The notes under the pieces were generated by a model that made no database searches, was not told where the DNA came from, and saw nothing but the letters and a program-made list of their open reading frames with translations. 64,000 nucleotides of DNA, from contig CAZNDM010000074.1 in NCBI GenBank assembly GCA_964571845.1, forward strand, positions 10,194-74,193, in the 5' to 3' direction. A program made the translations under genes and the position numbers. This document shows, one piece after another, positions 27,620 to 35,395 of the stretch. Origin of the DNA: WFZT01 sp964571845 (lineage in GTDB: Bacteria > Hydrothermota > Hydrothermia > B15-G9 > WFZT01). Every line of letters begins with the position of its first letter. Within the stretch, counting starts at the first letter, position 1.

Positions 27620-29336
27620 AAGATTATTAAATTTTGTGAGACCCTTTGTAATCAATATGCTTGGTGCAACGTCTCTTGGAGTGGCGACCATACTTTCCAG
27701 TATTGGACTAATGGCAACTTCTGCATATATCATCGCAAGTGCTGCCCTCCACCCTGCACTTTACACACTTCAGCTCGCAATTACAGGGGTCAGATTTTTC
27801 GGAATCTCACGCGGGATTTTTAGATACTTTGAAAGGTTAATTTCCCACAACGTCACCTTCAAAATTCTGGGACACATGAGAGTATGGTTTTATGAAAAAA
27901 TTGAACCCCTTGCACCTGCCAGACTCACATCCTTTCAATCTGGAGACATCCTCTCAAGAATTGTATCTGACATCGAAACTCTCGAAAATCTCTTTGTCAG
28001 AGTTTTGTATCCACCATTTGTATTTGTTTTTGTTTTGATACTCGTGTCTGTTTTTATGGGTTTATTCAATTTTAAATTTGTAATAGTGCTTGGTACCTTC
28101 ATGATCGTGGGGGCAATCATGATCCCGGTTATCTCATTCTATGCTGCTAAGAGAGACGGCAGACTACTGCTGACGCACAGGGGTAACCTTTATAAAAAAA
28201 TCGTTGACACAATCGATGGACTCCCGGACCTCCTTGTCTCTGGTTTCCAGTCCATACAGCTCAGGAGAATAGATAATTCCTCGAAGGAGCTTTCAAAATC
28301 TGAGAAGAAAATGGGTTATATTGAAGGTGTGGAAAATGCACTTCTTCTCCTGGTCTCAAGTTTAGGGGCAATAAGTGTATTAATTGTTGCTATAAAACTC
28401 ACAGAAATTGGCAAACTTAGAGGAGTTATGATCGCCGTACTATCGCTTACAGCCCTCACCGCATTTGAAGCAATCATTCCATTACCAGGAGCTGCAAAAC
28501 TCCTGGAAAGTGTTATTGAAGCCGGAAATAGATTGTTCGAAATCGTTGATCAAAAACCTGCTGTTGAAGACCCTCCACACCCGAAAAAACCACCTGAGAA
28601 ATTTGAAATTTCTATAAATGACCTCTCTTTTTCTTATTCACCTGATATACCTGCTCTTAAAGGCATTACTTTTACCGTCAGGGAAGGTGGTAAAATAGCA
28701 ATAGTTGGGCCAAGTGGTGCTGGAAAATCGACTATAGCCCATATACTTGTGAGATTCTGGGATTACGATTCCGGAAGTGTAAAAATTGGAGGCACAGAAT
28801 TAAAATTCCTATCCCAGCAAACTGTTCGCTCACTCATAAGCCTGATGACGCAAAGAACTTATCTTTTTACAGGTACAATCAAAGAAAATCTCCTCCTTGC
28901 AAAACCTGATGCTTCTGAAAAGGAAATTATTGAAGCATCAAAACTTGCAAAACTTCATAACTTTGTCCAGTCTCTACCCGGTGGATATGATACCCCGGTG
29001 GGAGAATATGGCGAATTTTTAAGTGGCGGTGAGCGACAAAGGGTCGCACTCGCACGAATTATCTTAAAAAATAGTCCTATTATTGTACTCGATGAACCAA
29101 CTTCAAATCTTGATCCGATTACTGAGAGAGCTATTCTGGACGATATCTTTAAAAATCTTCAAGAAAAAACCGTTATCTTTATAACTCACAGGCTTAGTCA
29201 CATGGAGATGATGGACGAAATTATTGTTCTGAAGAATGGTGAGATTATGGAAAAGGGTAAACACGATGAGCTCATGAAATTAAAGGGTCTTTACTGGAAA
29301 ATGTGGACTTTACAGCAAGAAATGCTCGTTGCATGA
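27606..29336 (+). CDS. cydC: ABC exporter CydC (partner half)
   Basis: A 576-aa partner of CydD. The membrane domain begins near residue 15 (VINMLGATSLGVATILSSIG). The ATPase has GPSGAGKSTIAHILVRF, LSGGERQRVALARIILK and PIIVLDEPTSNLD. Sequence and length match CydC, and the 14-nt overlap with cydD indicates coupled synthesis of the heterodimer. Confidence 0.9.
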   Translation: MKTFRRLLNFVRPFVINMLGATSLGVATILSSIGLMATSAYIIASAALHPALYTLQLAITGVRFFGISRGIFRYFERLISHNVTFKILGHMRVWFYEKIEPLAPARLTSFQSGDILSRIVSDIETLENLFVRVLYPPFVFVFVLILVSVFMGLFNFKFVIVLGTFMIVGAIMIPVISFYAAKRDGRLLLTHRGNLYKKIVDTIDGLPDLLVSGFQSIQLRRIDNSSKELSKSEKKMGYIEGVENALLLLVSSLGAISVLIVAIKLTEIGKLRGVMIAVLSLTALTAFEAIIPLPGAAKLLESVIEAGNRLFEIVDQKPAVEDPPHPKKPPEKFEISINDLSFSYSPDIPALKGITFTVREGGKIAIVGPSGAGKSTIAHILVRFWDYDSGSVKIGGTELKFLSQQTVRSLISLMTQRTYLFTGTIKENLLLAKPDASEKEIIEASKLAKLHNFVQSLPGGYDTPVGEYGEFLSGGERQRVALARIILKNSPIIVLDEPTSNLDPITERAILDDIFKNLQEKTVIFITHRLSHMEMMDEIIVLKNGEIMEKGKHDELMKLKGLYWKMWTLQQEMLVA

Positions 29337-29452
29337 AATTCAAAATCGAACGTTCTAAAAAATCTTCATGTGTAACCAACGAAAATGCCAGCAACAATAC
29401 AGAATTTTTAAACACACGATGGGCTCCATAAAAAAGTTTTGGACCTGTCCAC

Positions 29453-29481
29453 TTGACGTGGTGGGATAGGCTTGATAACAT
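29453..29481 (+). promoter_or_regulatory. Promoter of cassette copy 1, likely leaderless
   Basis: TTGACG (29453-29458), a 17-nt spacer, TAACAT (29476-29481), then AAAGCC and the ATG at 29488. Copy 2 has the same boxes and the same 6-nt distance to ATG, which supports function. Confidence 0.6.
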
Positions 29482-29487
29482 AAAGCC

Positions 29488-29907
29488 ATGGGTAATCGAA
29501 TCTCCTGGAAAATCCTACCTGCAAGAGATAAGAAAAAATTTTCTATCTTTATCTTTACTGTCTCCGGGTTTACAATCCTCGTGTATTTCGTGGCCGGGAT
29601 TTATTGGGCCCTTTTCTCTCTTGTAGTACTTCTTGCTTCTCTATTTCAGTTTTACACACCCACAGAGTACATCCTTGACGACGACGGAATCATTATAAAA
29701 AGACCTCTATATACCATGAGAAAAAACTGGAGCGAGTTTAGACGTGTGGTTGAAACAAAAAGCGGCATTTTTCTTTCACCCTTTTCAAGACCATCGAGAC
29801 TTGATAGTTTCAGAGGTGTACACTTATTAATTCAAAATAAAGAAAAGCACGATGTCATTGAGTTTATCAAAAGGAAAATTCACCATGACGATAAAGGAAA
29901 GAATTAA
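29488..29907 (+). CDS. Two-helix membrane protein with PH-like/DUF304-like domain (cassette gene 1, copy 1)
   Basis: A 139-aa protein. Two adjacent membrane helices (about 18-36 and 40-56: FSIFIFTVSGFTILVYFVAG, ALFSLVVLLASLFQF) are followed by a small beta-rich domain with YILDDDGIIIKRPLY and SRPSRLDSFRGVHLL. This resembles bacterial PH-domain membrane proteins such as the YdbS/YcxB types; the match is by pattern only. The last 23 nt overlap yggS. The second copy (59767) conserves TEYILDDDGI, RKxWxEFRRV and SGIFLSPFS, marking the likely functional surface. Function unknown. Confidence 0.6.
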   Translation: MGNRISWKILPARDKKKFSIFIFTVSGFTILVYFVAGIYWALFSLVVLLASLFQFYTPTEYILDDDGIIIKRPLYTMRKNWSEFRRVVETKSGIFLSPFSRPSRLDSFRGVHLLIQNKEKHDVIEFIKRKIHHDDKGKN

Positions 29908-30562
29908 AATCCTCCGAGAAAAAATAGCTGATGCTCTTGAAAAAGCTGGACGTTCAAATGAAGAGATAACGGTGGTTGGTGTAACAAAGGGTATTGATAT
30001 TGAAAGAATAATCGAGGGCATAAAACTCGGAATACATATCCTTGGAGAAAATAGAGTTCAGGAAGCAAGAGAAAAGATCCCCCTCATAAATCTTCCATGT
30101 CAATGGCATCTTATCGGGCATCTTCAGAAAAACAAGGTCAAATATGCAGTTAAACTTTTCGACATGATTCAGTCTGTTGATAGTATAGAACTTGCCGGGC
30201 TCCTCAATAAAAAACTCAATAAAAAAATTGATATACTCATCGAGGTGAATACATCTGGTGAACCACAAAAATTCGGTATAGCACCTGAAAAATTACCTGC
30301 TCTAATTGATAGTATACTGGGAATGGAAAATCTTAACCTGCTCGGTTTGATGACAGTTGGGCCCTATCCTGTTGAAGAATACAGATCCAGGAAGGCTTTT
30401 TCACTTTTGAGAGAGCTTCGTGATAACATGGAGAGACGTTTCAAAGTCAAATTGCCCATTCTTTCCATGGGAATGACAGAGGACTTTGAATACGCTATAC
30501 TTGAAGGTGCAAATATGCTGCGTATCGGTAGAGGCATATATGGTGAAAGAAACTACCCATAG
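29885..30562 (+). CDS. yggS: YggS-family PLP homeostasis protein (cassette gene 2, copy 1)
   Basis: A 225-aa PLP-binding protein of the alanine racemase N-terminal (YggS/PROSC/YlmE) family, thought to buffer pyridoxal phosphate in the cytoplasm. The PLP lysine lies in VVGVTKGID. Other family motifs are LGENRVQEAREK, WHLIGHLQKNKVKY, IQSVDS, EVNTSGEPQKFG, LMTVGPY and LSMGMTEDFEYAILEG. The start is ATG 29885, because the second copy begins at the matching codon and AAAAGGAAAA lies in front. It overlaps gene 1 by 23 nt. Confidence 0.93.
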   Translation: MTIKERIKILREKIADALEKAGRSNEEITVVGVTKGIDIERIIEGIKLGIHILGENRVQEAREKIPLINLPCQWHLIGHLQKNKVKYAVKLFDMIQSVDSIELAGLLNKKLNKKIDILIEVNTSGEPQKFGIAPEKLPALIDSILGMENLNLLGLMTVGPYPVEEYRSRKAFSLLRELRDNMERRFKVKLPILSMGMTEDFEYAILEGANMLRIGRGIYGERNYP

Positions 30563-30572
30563 GAGGTAAGGA

Positions 30573-30875
30573 ATGTTCGTATTCTCAAACTTTCTTATTG
30601 CCCTTGCAAGAGTTATTGACATATTTCTAAATCTTTACATGTGGGTCATTATCATAAGAGCCTTGATTTCATGGGTTAATCCAGACCCGTTCAACCCGAT
30701 TGTACGTTTTTTGAGGAACGTAACGGATCCATTTTTAAACTGGATCAGACGCACATTGAGACTGGGCTACTTTGGGGGAATTGATATATCTCCACTTATA
30801 GCCATTTTTATCATATACTTTTTGAGATATTTTGTGGTAAATACTTTAATAGAAATAGCCGCCAGAATGAGGTGA
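30573..30875 (+). CDS. yggT: YggT family membrane protein (cassette gene 3, copy 1)
   Basis: A 100-aa protein with two hydrophobic hairpins. The family hallmark is WVIIIRALISWVNPDPFNP, then LRNVTDPFLNWIRR and GGIDISPLIAIFII. YggT/YlmG proteins sit beside yggS and divIVA in many bacteria and are linked to division-site and membrane organisation. AGGAGG precedes the ATG, and the stop lies 3 nt before divIVA, whose ribosome site (GAGGTGA) is made from the last yggT codons. Confidence 0.92.
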   Translation: MFVFSNFLIALARVIDIFLNLYMWVIIIRALISWVNPDPFNPIVRFLRNVTDPFLNWIRRTLRLGYFGGIDISPLIAIFIIYFLRYFVVNTLIEIAARMR

Positions 30876-30878
30876 GTC

Positions 30879-31457
30879 ATGAAACTTTCACCACTTGAAG
30901 TAAAAAAGAGAGAATTCAAGACAAAAATGAGGGGGTACGATCCCCAGGAAGTGAGGGCATTTCTCGAAATGGTCTCACGGGACATGGAAGATACAGAGAG
31001 GGAGATACGCGAGCTTTACGAAAAGATGGAAGAAATGCAGAAACTTCTTGATCACTATAAAGAGATGGAAGAGACAATAAAATCGGCCATGATGACCGCC
31101 CAGAAGGCGGCTGAGGATATGAAAAACAACGCTGAGCGTGAAGCTGAATTAATCGTTGAAAAGGCTCGTGTTCAGGCACAGGAAATAATTTCACAAGCCC
31201 AGAAAGAGCATGATGAACTCCTTAACTCACTTGAAAGCAAAAAATCCCGACTCGAAAATGAAATTAAGATGCTTGAAAGGAAGAGAAGAGCAATTCTCGA
31301 AGACCTTTACAATACTCTGAATCTCCACCTTGGTCTTGTAAAGGAAGAATTTGAAAAAGAAAAATTGAATCTCCTTGAAGGAGAAGAGGAGGTTAAAGAT
31401 GTCAGATCTCAAGAAGAAGATACTGGAAGCAGTGAACTTTCTGAAACAGGAGATTGA
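30879..31457 (+). CDS. DivIVA-domain protein (cassette gene 4, copy 1)
   Basis: A 192-aa protein with the DivIVA N-terminus (MKLSPLEVKKREFKTKMRGY, then DPQEVRAFLEMVS) followed by a long, charged coiled coil (~35-165, heptad-rich EREIRELYEKMEEMQ and similar). DivIVA proteins mark curved membrane at poles and septa and recruit partners. The C-terminal 19 codons overlap the phosphorylase start by 59 nt in another frame. Compared with copy 2 the tail is the least conserved part of the protein, as expected if the phosphorylase frame is the constrained one. Confidence 0.9.
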   Translation: MKLSPLEVKKREFKTKMRGYDPQEVRAFLEMVSRDMEDTEREIRELYEKMEEMQKLLDHYKEMEETIKSAMMTAQKAAEDMKNNAEREAELIVEKARVQAQEIISQAQKEHDELLNSLESKKSRLENEIKMLERKRRAILEDLYNTLNLHLGLVKEEFEKEKLNLLEGEEEVKDVRSQEEDTGSSELSETGD

Positions 31458-32220
31458 TGAATCACCAACAATAGGTATAATCCTTGGTTCAGGACTCGGT
31501 GGCCTCGCCGATGAAATGGAGAAATTGAAGGAAATTAAGTACTGGGAAATTCCAAACTTCCCCGTTTCCACTGTTAAAGGTCATGAAGGTAAACTGATCT
31601 ATGGAAAATTATCAGGAAAAACTGTCCTCGCTATGCAGGGGCGATTTCATTATTATGAGGGATACTCCATGCAGGAGGTCACATTTCCTGTCCGTGTTAT
31701 GAAATTTCTTGGTGTAAAAACCCTTATTGTCTCAAATGCATCAGGTGGGGTTAATCCAAGATTCGAGCCGGGTGATATTATGCTCATATGGGATCACATT
31801 AACTTGATGCCTGAAAATCCTCTCCGCGGAAAAAATGATGAAACTCTTGGGCCAAGATTTCCATCCATGCATAATGCTTATGACAAAGATTTGATTAAAC
31901 TGACAGAAAGTGTGGCATTTAACCTCGGAATTAAGGTTGTGCGGGGCGTTTACGTCGCTCTCCAAGGCCCAAATCTTGAAACCCCCTCAGAATACAATTT
32001 CGTAAGAGTCATTGGCGGCGACGCTGTGGGCATGTCCACGGTTCCTGAAGTCATTGTGGCAAATCACATGGGGATGAAAGTCCTTGGAATATCTGTCATA
32101 ACAAATGTTGCAGACCCTTATAATCCAAAGCCAACAACCCATGAGGAGGTCCTTGAAGTGGCCTCCGTTGCCGAGAAAAATCTGACAAAATTAATTAAAG
32201 GAGTACTCGAAAAAATTTAA
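31399..32220 (+). CDS. punA: Purine nucleoside phosphorylase, trimeric type (cassette gene 5, copy 1)
   Basis: Cleaves purine (inosine/guanosine-type) nucleosides with phosphate. The 273-aa product has IGIILGSGLGGLADEM (phosphate loop), MQGRFHYYEGY, VSNASGGVNPRFEPGDIMLI, GPNLETPSEY, MSTVPEVIVA and VITNVAD; the family Asn that recognises 6-oxopurines falls in the last motif. ATG 31399 is chosen because it matches the copy 2 start (MSDLKKKILEAVNFLKQEID in both). An ATG at 31375 would extend further into divIVA. It overlaps divIVA by 59 nt. Confidence 0.93.
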   Translation: MSDLKKKILEAVNFLKQEIDESPTIGIILGSGLGGLADEMEKLKEIKYWEIPNFPVSTVKGHEGKLIYGKLSGKTVLAMQGRFHYYEGYSMQEVTFPVRVMKFLGVKTLIVSNASGGVNPRFEPGDIMLIWDHINLMPENPLRGKNDETLGPRFPSMHNAYDKDLIKLTESVAFNLGIKVVRGVYVALQGPNLETPSEYNFVRVIGGDAVGMSTVPEVIVANHMGMKVLGISVITNVADPYNPKPTTHEEVLEVASVAEKNLTKLIKGVLEKI

Positions 32221-32240
32221 ATTCAGGTGGTGATCTCTGA

Positions 32241-33515
32241 ATGACCTATTTTAAAAAAATTATCAATTTTTTCATAACACGTGCTGGAGTTTCAATCTTA
32301 ATTGCCGGGATTCTCGGTGCAAATTACATTCTTATACCCATGGACGATGTACAGAATGACCACCTGCGGGCTTATGGAATCGCATACAATGTACTGAGGA
32401 AAGGAGTTAAAGTCGATTGGCTGCTGAATTACCGTGGTGGTAGCTTCATGATGAAAGATTTACCCTCCATTGAAAAGATGTGTGACGTCCTTGGAGTGAC
32501 ATATAAGGTGATAAGCGAGGCCGATGTAGCTTCAATCTATAAAACCATCGAAGAAAATAATATGAATGACGTGGTTCTCGAAAAAGCTCCAAAAATTGCC
32601 GTCTACATTCCTCCTTATGCCGAACCGTGGGATGACGCTGTAACTCTCGCCCTCGAATATGCCCAGATCCCTTACGACAGAATCTATGACGACGAAATAC
32701 TTGAAGGGAAACTATCAAATTACGAATGGCTGCACGTACACCATGAAGATTTTACCGGTCAATTTGGCAAATTTTATGCAAGTTATAGAAACACGGAATG
32801 GTATCAGAGACAGGTAAAGATGGATACTGAGACGGCCCATAGATGGGGATTTAAAAAAGTATCAAAACTCAAGCTCGCAGTCGCTGAAAAAATTAAACAG
32901 TACATATACCGCGGTGGTTTCCTCTTTGCTATGTGCTCTGCTCCAATAACTCTGGATATTGCTCTCGCTGCGCACAACACAGACATCGTTCCCGCTGTCT
33001 TCGACGGCGACCCTGTAGATCCGAATTATCAGAAAAAACTTGATTTTAAAAATACTCTGGCGTTTACAAACTTTCATATCATTACAAATCCATATATTTA
33101 CGAGCATTCTGATATTGATGTAACACGTGAAGCGGCCATGCGCGGACCAAACACATATTTCACACTCTTCGATTTTTCTGCGAAATACGATCCAATCCCT
33201 ACAATGTTGACACAGGATCATACAAGGGTCATCAAAGAATTCCTTGGACAGGATACTGGATTTAGAAGATCAAAATTGAAAGACAACGTCGTTATTCTCG
33301 CAATGGTCAAAGGAACCGATGAAGTCAAGTATCTTTATGGAAACTACGGTAAAGGGTTCTTCGCATTTCTCGGTGGACATGATCCTGAAGATTATCAGCA
33401 TTTTATTGGTGATCCCCCAACGAGACTTGAACTACATAGAAATTCGCCAGGCTATAGGCTGATCCTGAACAATGTCCTTTTCCCCGCTGCTCGCAAAAAA
33501 CCATTGAAAACATAA
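32241..33515 (+). CDS. Conserved exported protein of the family mislabelled asparagine synthetase B (cassette gene 6, copy 1)
   Basis: A 424-aa protein with an N-terminal membrane/signal segment (VSILIAGILGANYILIPMDD). The mature part is highly conserved: NDHLRAYGIAYNVLRKG, DWLLNYRGGSFM, KIAVYIPPYAEPWDDAVTLA, HHEDFTGQFGKFYASYRN, GGFLFAMCSAPITLDIALAA and FLGGHDPEDYQHFIGDPPTR. I recall the family from Bacteroidetes/Ignavibacteria, often auto-named asparagine synthetase B. It lacks the N-terminal Cys and SGGxDS motifs of that enzyme, so the name should not be used. The GGFLFAMCS and YGKGFFAFLGGHDPE parts suggest a ThuA/class I amidotransferase-like fold, which is inference. Start ATG 32241; function unknown. 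Confidence 0.7.
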   Translation: MTYFKKIINFFITRAGVSILIAGILGANYILIPMDDVQNDHLRAYGIAYNVLRKGVKVDWLLNYRGGSFMMKDLPSIEKMCDVLGVTYKVISEADVASIYKTIEENNMNDVVLEKAPKIAVYIPPYAEPWDDAVTLALEYAQIPYDRIYDDEILEGKLSNYEWLHVHHEDFTGQFGKFYASYRNTEWYQRQVKMDTETAHRWGFKKVSKLKLAVAEKIKQYIYRGGFLFAMCSAPITLDIALAAHNTDIVPAVFDGDPVDPNYQKKLDFKNTLAFTNFHIITNPYIYEHSDIDVTREAAMRGPNTYFTLFDFSAKYDPIPTMLTQDHTRVIKEFLGQDTGFRRSKLKDNVVILAMVKGTDEVKYLYGNYGKGFFAFLGGHDPEDYQHFIGDPPTRLELHRNSPGYRLILNNVLFPAARKKPLKT

Positions 33516-34692
33516 TATGGATCTGGACACCCTCACTATGAAGACTAATAATCATAATTTCCCTTTATTTTGATATCTTTCTGTAGACTACTCTGTATGT
33601 TCCGGATTAGAATCATCTGTATACAAAAGGAAATTTTGACCAGTTGATAAAACTGAGCGCCAAATTCTCTAAAAACACCCTACAGATGACAAGTTTATGA
33701 AACTAATCAGTCCCGTTTAAAGGTGTTAAAAACAGGTTCACGAAATTCCAAAACGTGAGTAACCTTTATGTTGAATTCCGGCGGGGGAAGTAGGGTGCAT
33801 TTAAGCCAGACTTAACATCATCTCTTTTCGCATCAAATCTTGAGGACTTCATCTGTCAACACTTAAAAACGGAAGTTCGAAAAATATTTTACCGGTAATC
33901 ACTTCCCCTTTCACTTTGCTAAAAAACTCCCTTCCTTTTCCCTCCCTGCTTGCGAAAAGACCCACCTATAGTCTCGCCTTCCACTTCGTGGAAGGGGATC
34001 GAGGTTGAAACCAATTCTGGTATCAGGGCAGTGTTTATCAGTCATTGAAGGGGTGTGATAAAAGATCCATCACTTGTCTCTGTCAATATCCTACTGTAAA
34101 TTCTATCACCTTTCCCCTCGCCTTTATTCTTCCTCGACAGTGCTAAATGCACCGCATGGTAGAAGGTTAAAGAATTACATTCTCTTTTTCCAAAGCTTTT
34201 TTCAGCCAGCCTTACATTCAAATATAAAACTCTGGATTTATGGCTATACCTATAATTTCAGAGACAACTATAATCTGTAATGCCAGAGCCGTCTCAAATC
34301 AGTTCGGTCATCTTGCAAATAGAAAATGAAAAAACTATTTACATGATTTTACAATGGATATTTAAATTACGTTTAAAAAATTTATGAAAACTGCATTTAA
34401 CTATGATGATTATAGCTCAGCTATCCTTTGATTTTTTACCAGGTAAGAAATCCGGTTTATATTTGAAATATATGCATAAACTAACCTCATTAGTAGTTGA
34501 GTTTTTTTCACTGACCTGATTCTTTAAAAAATTGAACTGAGCATCGAGGACAGAACACTTTCTCCAAGAATGGTGGGGTAACATGGAAAATTTGTTACCA
34601 CTATGGGAAAAATTTTTAACAAATTGGATATGGTTCATAAAGAGATTTAATTTTAGATTAATGTATGAATCGGGGAAAATTGGGAGTACAAC
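33516..34692. other. Long non-coding gap after cassette copy 1
   Basis: About 1.2 kb without a supportable gene; the short open frames here show no family pattern. It holds an 8-bp hairpin CCTTCCAC-TTC-GTGGAAGG (33977-33995) within a 41-nt stretch ending GTTGAAAC, and an inverted repeat GGTAACA-N9-TGTTACC (34577-34599). From about 34587 onward (AAAATTTGTTACCAC) it resembles the sequence directly after the stop of copy 2, so roughly 33516-34580 is extra in copy 1. Confidence 0.6.
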
Positions 34693-34715
34693 TTATGGCA
34701 GAAAAATTGCCATAA
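34693..34715. repeat. Inverted repeat TTATGGCA-N7-TGCCATAA
   Basis: A perfect 8-bp palindrome with loop GAAAAAT. The same left arm and loop recur after copy 2 at 63838-63852 with a degenerate right arm. In both places it is followed by purine-rich GCRGGAGGG motifs and then a GC-rich hairpin. Confidence 0.6.
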
Positions 34716-34761
34716 TATAAAAGAGCGGGAGGGAAGGATGGAATTTTGATGCAGGAGGGGG

Positions 34762-34794
34762 ATATGGGAGGCGGCCTTCGGCCGCCTCCCATAT
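34762..34794. terminator. Perfect 15-bp GC-rich hairpin
   Basis: ATATGGGAGGCGGCC, loop TTC, then the exact reverse complement. It ends the shared 3' flank of cassette copy 1. Weakly T-rich sequence (TTCATTTAAT) follows. Confidence 0.7.
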
Positions 34795-34963
34795 TTCATT
34801 TAATCCTTAAACATACCTCTAAACTTTCCTATCATTCATTTAGAAACTTGTTACAACTATTATACCTTCAAACCACAAGCATCTTTACAAATTTCAGTAC
34901 TCCATTTTAAATACTAAAAATGTTGCGCTTGAATACTTTTACTTGAACAAAAAATAAATTCCC

Positions 34964-34993
34964 TTGAGAATTTGGGAGGTGGTTGAGTATAAT
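34964..34993 (+). promoter_or_regulatory. Promoter of the yvlD-patatin operon
   Basis: TTGAGA (34964-34969), an 18-nt spacer and a perfect TATAAT (34988-34993). Transcription would start near 35000, and AAAGGAGG lies before the ATG at 35021. Confidence 0.6.
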
Positions 34994-35020
34994 TCACCTA
35001 AATCTAAAGGAGGTTATGAC

Positions 35021-35395
35021 ATGAGAGGTTTTGTTATAAGATGGTTGGTCTCTGCGATAGCCCTTGCAATAACGGCGTGGATCATTAAAGGTATTGAAAT
35101 TCACGGCATTTTCTCGTTGTTAATCGCTACTCTCGTGCTCGGCATTTTGAATGCTATTATAAGACCAATCCTGATAGTTCTTACACTACCCATAAATATT
35201 CTCTCACTCGGCATTTTCACATTTGTGATAAACGCCATCATGCTAAAGATAACGGCCAGTGTTGTCAAAGGCTTTGAAATACATGGTTTCTGGGCTGCTT
35301 TTGTCGGTGCAATCTTTATGTCTATTATCAGTACGCTCCTCACTTACTTTGTCTCGGATAGAGGAAAATTCGAAATCATCGTGGTGAGAAAATGA
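35021..35395 (+). CDS. YvlD-like membrane protein (phage holin 4_2 family, PF04020 type)
   Basis: A 124-aa protein with four hydrophobic helices: a first (VIRWLVSAIALAITAWIIKG), GILNAIIRPILIVLTLPINI, LGIFTFVINAIMLKITASVV and a last (AAFVGAIFMSIISTLLTYFV). The NAIIRPILxxLTLPIN motif is the family hallmark. Despite the family name this is a chromosomal membrane protein, not evidence of phage. ATG 35021 has AAAGGAGG in front; an upstream TTG lies in the promoter. It is coupled to the patatin gene (ATGA). Confidence 0.85.
   Translation: MRGFVIRWLVSAIALAITAWIIKGIEIHGIFSLLIATLVLGILNAIIRPILIVLTLPINILSLGIFTFVINAIMLKITASVVKGFEIHGFWAAFVGAIFMSIISTLLTYFVSDRGKFEIIVVRK

Larger units (their letters stand above)
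29453..33515 (+). repeat. Six-gene segmental duplication, copy 1
   Basis: The promoter and six genes (PH-like protein, YggS, YggT, DivIVA, purine nucleoside phosphorylase, conserved secreted protein) recur at 59731-63743 in the same order and orientation. Proteins are clearly similar throughout, from roughly two thirds identical in the first gene to about nine tenths in YggT and the last two by eye. Synonymous sites differ widely, so the duplication is not recent. Overlaps of 23 nt (gene 1/2) and 59 nt (gene 4/5) are identical in both. Confidence 0.93.

Noticed and set aside
32241..33515. Asparagine synthetase B annotation
   Set aside because: No glutaminase Cys2 and no SGGxDS ATP-pyrophosphatase motif; the name appears to be an inherited error.
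33971..34011. CRISPR-repeat-like sequence: hairpin CCTTCCAC-TTC-GTGGAAGG with GTTGAAAC at the 3' end
   Set aside because: It looks like a type I repeat, but only one copy exists in the window, with no spacing pattern and no cas gene.
34074..34280. 68-aa ORF and a 73-aa minus-strand ORF (34417-34638) in the long gap
   Set aside because: No ribosome site, no family pattern, odd composition and no counterpart after copy 2.
35021..35395. Prophage signal from a holin family hit
   Set aside because: The PF04020-type family is a common chromosomal membrane protein; no other phage gene is present.
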